Assembly: GCA_018065885.1 (NCBI GenBank)
Contig: JAGHSL010000180.1
Coordinates: forward strand, 1-5,682
Length of the DNA stretch: 5,682 nucleotides
Direction of reading: 5' to 3'
From: Candidatus Limimorpha equi
GTDB lineage: Bacteria > Bacteroidota > Bacteroidia > Bacteroidales > F082
Under the pieces are notes generated by a model. The model searched no databases. It had not been told where the DNA came from and saw nothing but the letters and a program-made list of their open reading frames with translations. The position numbers and the translations under genes are program-made. This document shows positions 1 to 5,682 of this stretch, one piece after another. How positions within the stretch are numbered: the first letter of the stretch is position 1; every line of letters starts with the position of its first letter.

Positions 1-1439
1 AGGACATTGTGGAAAGCGCCCTCAACAACACCATGGTGACCAACAAGGCCGAGCAAGGCTGCGCCATTCTCATGGATGTCGAGACCGGTTACATCAGGGC
101 CTGCGCCAACCTCAAGCTGAACCACAAAAACGGACAATACGAGGAATCGTACAATTTCGCCTTGGCCGAGCGTTACGAGCCAGGTTCGGTTTTCAAAATC
201 GCTTCCATGACCGTGCTTTTCAACCAATACCCGAACACCAAACTGACCGACATCGTCAATATCGGAACGGGTCCGATTGTGTTTTCGAAGCGTGTCATGC
301 GCGACGACCACTCTTTCTCAAAAGACGGTCGCGCAACGGTTGCCGAAATCATCGAGCAGTCGTCCAACAAAGGCACTGCCGTGCTGATTACCAAGCATTT
401 CATGGCACATCCTGAAAAATATGTCGACGGACTTTATGCCTTAGGCCTGAACAAAAAACCAGGAACAGGATTGGCCGGTGAAGCGCAACCGCTGATCAAG
501 CACCCGACCGATACGGACAGAAAAGGCAACAAGCTTTGGTCAAACGTCTCATTGCCATGGATGTCAATCGGTTACGAAGTGAACGTTACACCGATGCAAA
601 TCATCACGCTTTACAACGCCATCGCCAACAACGGCAAGATGATGAAACCACAGTTTGTGAGCGAGATCCGCCACGGCAACCAGACCATCGAAAAATTCGA
701 TCCCGTTGTCCTCAACGAACAGATTTGTCCGCCAGAAAACGTAAAAATGTTGCAATGCATGTTGGAAGGCGTCGTGCAAAGAGGCACCGCCAAGCGTCAG
801 TTGAAAGACAGCAACGTGCTGATGGCCGGCAAGACCGGAACAGCGCAATACTGCCACCCCCATTTAGGCTATAGCTACCGCGACCCGCAGACAGGCCGAC
901 GCGAATACAACACCACGTTTGTAGGCTATTTCCCTGCCGACAAGCCGAAATACACCTGCATCATCGTCGTCAGCCGTGCCCATGGTCAGTTCTGGGCAGC
1001 AGGCGGTGTTTCTGCTCCTGGATTCAGGGAAATCGCAGAAAAGGTTTACGCCATGCGTCTTGGCATTGAAGAAGATTCTGCTTCAGCAACTTACAAGACC
1101 GAAATCAATGAACAGCCGAGACTCATGCACAGCTCGGAAGCAAGCTGTTTCCTCAGCGGCATGAATGAGCAATTCACCGATTACAATACCGACGGCAAGG
1201 AATGGGTCACCATCAACAGGACGATTGACGGTTCGGCCCGCATCGATGCCGTTGACCTGAAATACAACACCGTTCCAAATGTCATCGGCATGAACATCAC
1301 CGACGCCATCTACCTCTTGGAAAATCACGGCATTAAGGCCACATTCACAGGCGAAGGCACCGTGAGCGAACAATCGCTGCATCCAGGCGACACCATCAGA
1401 GGCAGCCGAAGCATGGAACTTAAATTAGCAAGAAAATGA
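1..1439 (+). CDS. ftsI: Septal peptidoglycan transpeptidase FtsI (class B PBP, PASTA C-terminus), 5'-truncated by window
   Basis: This is the transpeptidase that crosslinks septal peptidoglycan in the periplasm, anchored by an N-terminal membrane helix that lies outside the window. The frame is already open at base 3 (Asp-Ile-Val-Glu-Ser), so the GTG at 9 is an internal valine, not a start. Numbering from that codon, the catalytic SxxK motif is S60-V-F-K63 inside EPGSVFK, the SxN motif is S118-S-N120, and the KTG motif is K275-T-G277 in AGKTGTAQ. All three active-site motifs are intact. A linker of about 65 residues leads to one PASTA domain at about 421-476 (TVPNVIGMNITDAIYLLENH). Bacteroidetes FtsI homologues are usually near 650-700 residues, so roughly the first third is missing. 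The TGA stop overlaps the murE start. A SpoVD-type name is possible, but position next to murE and ftsW favours FtsI. Confidence 0.95.
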   Translation, partial: DIVESALNNTMVTNKAEQGCAILMDVETGYIRACANLKLNHKNGQYEESYNFALAERYEPGSVFKIASMTVLFNQYPNTKLTDIVNIGTGPIVFSKRVMRDDHSFSKDGRATVAEIIEQSSNKGTAVLITKHFMAHPEKYVDGLYALGLNKKPGTGLAGEAQPLIKHPTDTDRKGNKLWSNVSLPWMSIGYEVNVTPMQIITLYNAIANNGKMMKPQFVSEIRHGNQTIEKFDPVVLNEQICPPENVKMLQCMLEGVVQRGTAKRQLKDSNVLMAGKTGTAQYCHPHLGYSYRDPQTGRREYNTTFVGYFPADKPKYTCIIVVSRAHGQFWAAGGVSAPGFREIAEKVYAMRLGIEEDSASATYKTEINEQPRLMHSSEASCFLSGMNEQFTDYNTDGKEWVTINRTIDGSARIDAVDLKYNTVPNVIGMNITDAIYLLENHGIKATFTGEGTVSEQSLHPGDTIRGSRSMELKLARK

Positions 1440-2890
1440 AAGTCAAAGAGATATTAGTAAACTGCAATTTGCTTGAAATCGTCGGGAACAAAGACCTCGA
1501 CATCAGCAGCATTTCATTCGATTCACGCACAGTCGAAAACGGCACGCTGTTTTTTGCCGTCAAGGGAACGCAAGTCGATGGCCACAACTACATTGACAAG
1601 GCCATTGAAAAAGGCGCCATCGCCATCGTTTGCGAACAACTGCCTGCAACCCTCAACGATGCAGTGACTTATATCAAGGTTGACAACTCAGCCTACGTCT
1701 TGGGCATGAGTGCCTCCAATTTCTTTGACAATCCATCGAAGAAACTGAAACTCACTGGCGTTACGGGCACCAACGGCAAAACCACCATCGCCACCTTATT
1801 ATACCGTCTTTTCACCGATGCCGGTTATGTGTGCGGCTTGCTTTCGACCATCGAGAACATCGTTGACCACGAAGTCATTCCGTCGACGCACACCACTCCC
1901 GACCCGATTGAACTGAATGCACTGCTCAAGAAAATGGTTGACAAAGGCTGCGAATACGCTTTTATGGAAGTCAGTTCGCACAGCGTCGACCAAGACCGCA
2001 TTGCAGGCCTTGAGTTTGCCGGCGGCATTTTCACCAACCTGACGCACGACCATTTGGACTATCACAAGACCATGGCCAACTACCGCAACGCCAAGAAGAA
2101 ATTCTTCGACAACCTGCCGGCCAATGCCTTCGCACTCACCAATTTGGACGACAAGAACGGAGCCGTCATGCTGCAAAACACAAAGGCAAAACGCCTTACA
2201 TACGCACTGAAGCACGATGCCGATTTCAAAGGTGTGGTCTTGGAAAGCCATTTCGACGGCATGATGATTAAGGTGAACGGCACGGAAATGTTCACGCAAC
2301 TTGTCGGCGGATTCAATGCCAGCAACCTGCTCGCCATTTACGGTGCCGCCATTTCGTTAGGCTTCGACAAAAATGAATTATTAGTCGAAATCAGCAAGCT
2401 GAAGGGTGCCAATGGCCGTTTCGACATGGTACATTCCGATTGCGGCATTGTCGGCATAGTCGATTACGCCCACACGCCTGATGCTTTGGAAAACGTCCTG
2501 AAGACCATCAACGATGTGCGTTGCCACAAGGAAACCCTTATCACGGTAGTGGGCTGTGGCGGCAACCGCGACACGACCAAACGTCCGGAAATGGCAGCCG
2601 TGACTGCCAAGATGAGCGACAAGGTCATCCTGACCAGCGACAATCCGCGCAACGAAAACCCAGACGAAATCATCCGGCAGATGAAAGAAGGTCTCGATGA
2701 GGAAGCCAAGCGCCATGTGCTGAGCATCACTAACCGCCGCGAGGCCATTCGCACCGCCGTGGCTTTGGCCAGCAAAGGTGACATTATCCTTTTGGCAGGC
2801 AAAGGGCACGAAAACTATCAGGAAATCAACGGAGTAAAGAATCATTTTGATGACAAGGAAGAATTGTCGGAAGCATTAAAGGAAAAATAA
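1436..2890 (+). CDS. murE: UDP-N-acetylmuramoyl-L-alanyl-D-glutamate--2,6-diaminopimelate ligase
   Basis: This cytoplasmic ATP-dependent Mur ligase adds the third amino acid of the peptidoglycan stem peptide. At 484 residues it has full family length. Residues 1-100 form the UDP-substrate domain, about 105-325 the ATPase domain, and the rest the C-terminal domain. Visible motifs are the P-loop TGTNGKTT (110-117), the substrate loop THTTPDP (151-157), THDHLDYH (203-210), and K220 in AKKKFF at the position of the carbamylated lysine. DNPR (402-405) is the signature for meso-diaminopimelate rather than lysine, and AGKGHENYQ (454-462) is also conserved. It starts in an ATGA overlap with ftsI, which suggests translational coupling; no Shine-Dalgarno motif is seen, only an A-rich leader. 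Nothing looks damaged. Function is firmly assigned by motifs and position. Confidence 0.97.
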   Translation: MKVKEILVNCNLLEIVGNKDLDISSISFDSRTVENGTLFFAVKGTQVDGHNYIDKAIEKGAIAIVCEQLPATLNDAVTYIKVDNSAYVLGMSASNFFDNPSKKLKLTGVTGTNGKTTIATLLYRLFTDAGYVCGLLSTIENIVDHEVIPSTHTTPDPIELNALLKKMVDKGCEYAFMEVSSHSVDQDRIAGLEFAGGIFTNLTHDHLDYHKTMANYRNAKKKFFDNLPANAFALTNLDDKNGAVMLQNTKAKRLTYALKHDADFKGVVLESHFDGMMIKVNGTEMFTQLVGGFNASNLLAIYGAAISLGFDKNELLVEISKLKGANGRFDMVHSDCGIVGIVDYAHTPDALENVLKTINDVRCHKETLITVVGCGGNRDTTKRPEMAAVTAKMSDKVILTSDNPRNENPDEIIRQMKEGLDEEAKRHVLSITNRREAIRTAVALASKGDIILLAGKGHENYQEINGVKNHFDDKEELSEALKEK

Positions 2891-2893
2891 GAT

Positions 2894-4159
2894 ATGCTGT
2901 ACTATCTGTTTCAATATTTGGAGAAAAAGAGTTTTCCGGGCGCAGGAATGTTCACCTACGTCACGTTCAGAGCAGTCGTGGCCGCCATTTTGGCCCTGAT
3001 TATCTCCATTTGGTTTGGCAAGCGTTTCATCAACTGGCTGAAAAGCAAGAACATCGTTGAGACCCAACGCGATGAAAAGACCGACCCGTACAACACGCAG
3101 AAAAAAGGTGTTCCGACCATGGGCGGTGTCATTATCATTGCCGCCATCCTGATTCCTTGCCTCCTCATCGGGAAACTGCACAGCATTTACCTGATTCTCA
3201 TGGTCATCACGACACTCATTCTGGGTGGCGTGGGATTTGCCGACGACTACATCAAGACCTTCAAAAAGAGAAAAGACGGCATCAAGCCCATCACGAAAAT
3301 CAGTTTTCAGATTCTGTTGGGCCTTATCGTCGGACTCACCTTGCGTTTCAGTCCAGCCGTCACAATCAACGAAAAAGTGGATGTGAAGATTGAAAACAAC
3401 AAGGAAGTCGTCATCAAGACACCCGATGTGAAATCGACCCGCACCACGATACCTTTCTTCAAAAATCACGACCTGAACTACGCAGATTTGTTCAGTTTCA
3501 TGGGACCGAGGGCGAAATACATTTGTGGCTGGATTTTCTTCGTCATGCTCACCGTTTTCATCGTGGCTGCCGTTTCAAACGGTTCCAACCTCAACGACGG
3601 CATGGACGGCATGGCAGCTGGCAATTCGGCCATCATTGGTTTGACTTTACTCATCTTCGCCTACGTTTCGAGCCATGCGGTTCTGGCCAGCCACCTCGAT
3701 TTGATGTTCATTCCGGGAAGTGAAGAAATCGTCGTGTTTTTGGCCGCATTTGTCGGAGCATTAATCGGTTACCTTTGGTACAACTCCTTCCCTGCCCAAA
3801 TCTTCATGGGCGACACCGGCAGTCTGACCATAGGCGGCATCATTGCCGTCACGGCACTCATCATACACAAGGAACTGCTGCTGCCTATTCTGTGCGGCGT
3901 GTGGTTGCTCGAAGTCCTTTCCGACCTCGATGTGAAACTTTTTCTGAAGCGCGGCAAGAAACACAGAATCTGGAAGAAAGCACCTATGCACGACAGTTTC
4001 CGCACCTCGATGGAAGAGTTCAAGAAAGTCTGGCCAAACAGCACCGTAACCTTCCAAGGCGACGGCATGAAGCAACACGAAGTGAAAATCACCATCCGTT
4101 TCTGGATTGTGACCATCTTGTTAGCTGCACTTACCTTATTAACATTGAAAATCAGATAA
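2894..4159 (+). CDS. mraY: Phospho-N-acetylmuramoyl-pentapeptide-transferase (lipid I synthase)
   Basis: This integral membrane enzyme transfers phospho-MurNAc-pentapeptide from UDP to undecaprenyl phosphate, making lipid I at the inner face of the membrane. It has about ten hydrophobic segments. Conserved motifs are PTMGG (74-78), the aspartate pair D117-D118 in FADDYIK, NLNDGMDG (232-239) and MGDTGS (305-310). Its 421 residues exceed the roughly 360 of proteobacterial MraY because of a polar insert at about 153-200 and a second one after residue 370, which I recall as typical of Bacteroidetes. The last cytoplasmic loop reads APMHDSFR (363-370), where most bacteria have a triple histidine and Bacteroidales, as I remember, HDHFR. 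The preceding helix also carries charged residues (LSDLDVK, 342-348). It begins 3 nt after murE, with AAAGGA at 2878-2883 as a plausible ribosome site. Confidence 0.95.
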   Translation: MLYYLFQYLEKKSFPGAGMFTYVTFRAVVAAILALIISIWFGKRFINWLKSKNIVETQRDEKTDPYNTQKKGVPTMGGVIIIAAILIPCLLIGKLHSIYLILMVITTLILGGVGFADDYIKTFKKRKDGIKPITKISFQILLGLIVGLTLRFSPAVTINEKVDVKIENNKEVVIKTPDVKSTRTTIPFFKNHDLNYADLFSFMGPRAKYICGWIFFVMLTVFIVAAVSNGSNLNDGMDGMAAGNSAIIGLTLLIFAYVSSHAVLASHLDLMFIPGSEEIVVFLAAFVGALIGYLWYNSFPAQIFMGDTGSLTIGGIIAVTALIIHKELLLPILCGVWLLEVLSDLDVKLFLKRGKKHRIWKKAPMHDSFRTSMEEFKKVWPNSTVTFQGDGMKQHEVKITIRFWIVTILLAALTLLTLKIR

Positions 4160-4188
4160 TTACAAACAATATTAAAGATTTAGGAATT
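4160..4188 (+). other. AT-rich spacer between mraY and the murD remnant
   Basis: This 29-nt gap is the only appreciable non-coding stretch in the window and is much richer in A and T than the genes beside it. It holds AGGA at 4182-4185, but that lies only 3 nt before the ATG, too close for a normal Shine-Dalgarno site. A leader rich in A and T before the start is common in Bacteroidetes. There is no hairpin or T-run of terminator type and no clear promoter, so transcription probably reads through into ftsW. It is probably the native leader of the ancestral murD or a deletion junction. Confidence 0.5.
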
Positions 4189-4755
4189 ATGACTTACTTT
4201 GAAGAATTAAGCAACTCGCGCACCAAACGCGCCGAAAACATGGCAGCCGCCATCAGTTCGAAAGTGCTGCAAATCAGAAAGGAAAGCATCAAGCAAAGCC
4301 TCAGCGACTACGGCACCCTCGGACACCGCAAGGAATACGTGACCACGATTGACGAAGTGATGTATTTCGACGATGCCAAGGCCGAAAACGTAAATGCAAC
4401 CTGGTTCACTTTTGAAAGCACCTTGAAACCTATAGTGTGGATTGCCTGCGGAAGCGACAAAGCCGTAGATTACAACGACTTGCTGCCTATGGCCAAACAG
4501 AACGTCAAGACCTTGATTTGCTTAGGCGATGGCAACAGCCAGCTAAGAAACGCCTTTGAAAGTTCGGTTCACGAAATCTACGATGCTAAGGACATGGACG
4601 AAGCCGTCAGAATCGCTTCCATCGTGGCGGAAGAAGGCGACATCGTGGTGTTTTCGCCAGCCAGCAAGTCTTCAAGACAAAACGAGACTTTCGAGGACAG
4701 AGGCAATCAATTCAGAAACAGTGTAAAGCACATTGAAGATGAACGGTATCAATAA
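4189..4755 (+). CDS. MurD C-terminal-domain-only protein (truncated UDP-N-acetylmuramoylalanine--D-glutamate ligase)
   Basis: The 188-residue product matches only the last 40 percent or so of MurD, normally about 440-450 residues. Similarity starts at about residue 13 (KRAENMAAAIS, the end of the ATPase domain) and continues through LGHRKEY (44-50), FDDAKAENVNATW (60-72), WIACGSDKAVDY (84-95), SPASKSS (156-162) and FEDRGNQF (168-175). The UDP-binding domain and the P-loop ATPase domain are absent, and upstream DNA is intact mraY, so they are not hidden in another frame. By alignment to E. coli MurD from memory, the substrate-contacting lysine 348 (here K91), serine 415 (S161) and phenylalanine 422 (F168) are kept, but DSKATN has become DAKAEN, replacing threonine 321 with glutamate. 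The frame has no stops, and base composition resembles its neighbours. ATG 4189 is the only sensible start; no other ATG lies in frame between it and the mraY end. It cannot ligate D-glutamate alone. It could be a relic, half of a split enzyme, or a repurposed domain. Confidence 0.85.
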   Translation: MTYFEELSNSRTKRAENMAAAISSKVLQIRKESIKQSLSDYGTLGHRKEYVTTIDEVMYFDDAKAENVNATWFTFESTLKPIVWIACGSDKAVDYNDLLPMAKQNVKTLICLGDGNSQLRNAFESSVHEIYDAKDMDEAVRIASIVAEEGDIVVFSPASKSSRQNETFEDRGNQFRNSVKHIEDERYQ

Positions 4756-5682
4756 GATATTGAAAGGCGACAAGGTCATCTGGATCCTGGCATTGCTGTT
4801 GGGCATTATCTCATTGGTGGTGGTCTACAGTGCAGCCAGTGCCCTCGTGGTGCGCAACTACGACGGCAACACGGGCCGAATGCTCATGAAGCACGCAGGC
4901 ACGCTGTTTCTCGGCTACCTGATGATGTTCATCGCCTATAAAATCAATTATCAGCACTACTCCACGATTTTCAAATTCGTGTTGTGGCTGTGTGTTCCGC
5001 TGTTGCTCTACACCATGATTTTTGGTAACAACCTCAACCAGGCTTCCAGAACCATCAATGTGTTCGGCTTTTCCTTTCAGCCAAGCGAATGGGCGAAAAT
5101 AGCGCTTATCACCTACACGGCAAGGGAGCTGGTAGTTTTAGAGGACAAAATTCACGATTTGAGAACCGTACTCACAAAAATAGCCATTCCGATTCTGCTT
5201 ATTACAGGACTGATTTTCACTGAAAACCTTTCCACGGCAGTCATATTGCTTACCGCATGTATCGTTTTGCTCATTGTGGGTCGGGTGAAATTCATGCATA
5301 TTCTTGCCATCGGCGGTTTGGGAATCATCTTATTGGGATGCTACATTGCCTACGATAGCGCCAAGACCTCCGTTTCGAACAGCAAAGCTGAAAAAGAACT
5401 GACCGAATTGGTCAGCGAAGATGCTACCGTAAGCCTTGAATTCACACCGAAACAATCACGAGTTCAGACTTGGATTAACCGTATCAACACCATGTTTGAA
5501 GACGATGAAGAAGCCTTCGACCCATTCGACGACCACCATTATCAGCAGACTTACGCCAAAATCGCCGTGGCATCAAGTTCATTTTTCGGCAAAGGTCCCG
5601 GAAAGAGCGAACAACGCAATTTCCTGCCTCACCCCTATTCCGATTTCATTTTCGCCATCATCGTTGAAGAATACGGAATCTT
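4739..5682 (+). CDS. ftsW: Septal peptidoglycan glycosyltransferase FtsW (SEDS family), 3'-truncated by window
   Basis: FtsW is the multi-pass membrane polymerase that joins lipid II into septal glycan strands and works as a pair with FtsI. The first 314 residues are present and the frame is open at the window end; about 80-120 residues should be missing. The start ATG 4739 is followed by KILKGDKVIW and a first membrane helix, as expected for the family. Diagnostic motifs are FQPSEWAK (113-120), ENLSTAVIL (162-170), RVQTWINRI (241-249), FFGKGPGKS (282-290) and LPHPYSDFIFAIIVEEYG (296-313), which includes the aspartate (D302) matching the essential RodA/FtsW residue. RodA is the alternative, but the dcw position decides for FtsW. 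An acidic stretch at 254-265 lies between two membrane regions. The start lies inside the murD remnant, overlapping it by 17 nt, with no strong Shine-Dalgarno site, suggesting coupled translation. Confidence 0.95.
   Translation, partial: MNGINKILKGDKVIWILALLLGIISLVVVYSAASALVVRNYDGNTGRMLMKHAGTLFLGYLMMFIAYKINYQHYSTIFKFVLWLCVPLLLYTMIFGNNLNQASRTINVFGFSFQPSEWAKIALITYTARELVVLEDKIHDLRTVLTKIAIPILLITGLIFTENLSTAVILLTACIVLLIVGRVKFMHILAIGGLGIILLGCYIAYDSAKTSVSNSKAEKELTELVSEDATVSLEFTPKQSRVQTWINRINTMFEDDEEAFDPFDDHHYQQTYAKIAVASSSFFGKGPGKSEQRNFLPHPYSDFIFAIIVEEYGI

Noticed and set aside
9..11. GTG at 9 as a start codon for the first gene
   Set aside because: The frame is open before it, and the residues Asp-Ile-Val-Glu-Ser continue a conserved FtsI segment; the gene simply begins outside the window.
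1799..2299. Open frame of 166 codons on the minus strand within murE
   Set aside because: It is antisense to conserved murE motifs, has no family resemblance, and is explained by codon bias of the coding strand.
2891..2893. Missing murF between murE and mraY as an anomaly
   Set aside because: From general knowledge, Bacteroidetes dcw clusters lack murF at this position and encode it elsewhere, so the 3-nt gap is normal.
2876..3469. Open frame of 197 codons on the minus strand opposite the start of mraY
   Set aside because: It lies wholly opposite conserved mraY and the murE end, its translation has no recognisable domain and a composition typical of antisense frames, and no leader or promoter supports it.
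3775..4188. Upstream extension of the MurD remnant frame into mraY
   Set aside because: The frame is open, but its translation inside mraY is an arginine- and histidine-rich out-of-frame product with no MurD similarity; mraY itself is intact there. The start at 4189 fits the leader and the onset of homology.
5363..5560. Polar acidic loop of FtsW as an inserted foreign domain
   Set aside because: It contains the conserved RVQTWINRI segment found in Bacteroidetes FtsW, and sequence on both sides continues the family; only the acidic stretch is variable, as loops often are.

Overview
The window is a piece of a chromosomal division and cell wall (dcw) cluster. It most likely comes from a member of the Bacteroidetes, probably order Bacteroidales. 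The evidence is the gene order ftsI-murE-mraY-murD-ftsW without murF between murE and mraY, a PASTA domain at the end of the division transpeptidase, the long 421-residue MraY with an inserted loop, and weak or absent Shine-Dalgarno signals. All genes lie on the + strand and are packed almost end to end, as in one operon. No RNA gene, mobile element, CRISPR array, terminator or convincing promoter is visible.

Layout: 1-1439 holds the catalytic and C-terminal part of the septal penicillin-binding protein FtsI (5' end outside the window). 1436-2890 is a complete murE of the meso-diaminopimelate type, overlapping ftsI by ATGA. 2894-4159 is a complete mraY with altered residues in its last cytoplasmic loop. 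After a 29-nt AT-rich spacer, 4189-4755 occupies the place of murD but encodes only the C-terminal domain of MurD; the UDP-binding and ATP-binding domains are absent. 4739-5682 is the start of ftsW, overlapping the murD remnant by 17 nt and running off the window.

MurE and the missing MurD activity build the cytoplasmic UDP-MurNAc-peptide, MraY transfers it to the lipid carrier (lipid I), and FtsW with FtsI polymerises and crosslinks septal peptidoglycan. The main oddity is the domain-only MurD: the reading frame is clean, in register with the operon and overlaps ftsW, yet it cannot carry out D-glutamate ligation by itself. Either a full MurD or a separate N-terminal half exists elsewhere in the genome, or this is a retained relic or repurposed domain. 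This is the one candidate for something undescribed here; the rest is ordinary dcw content.
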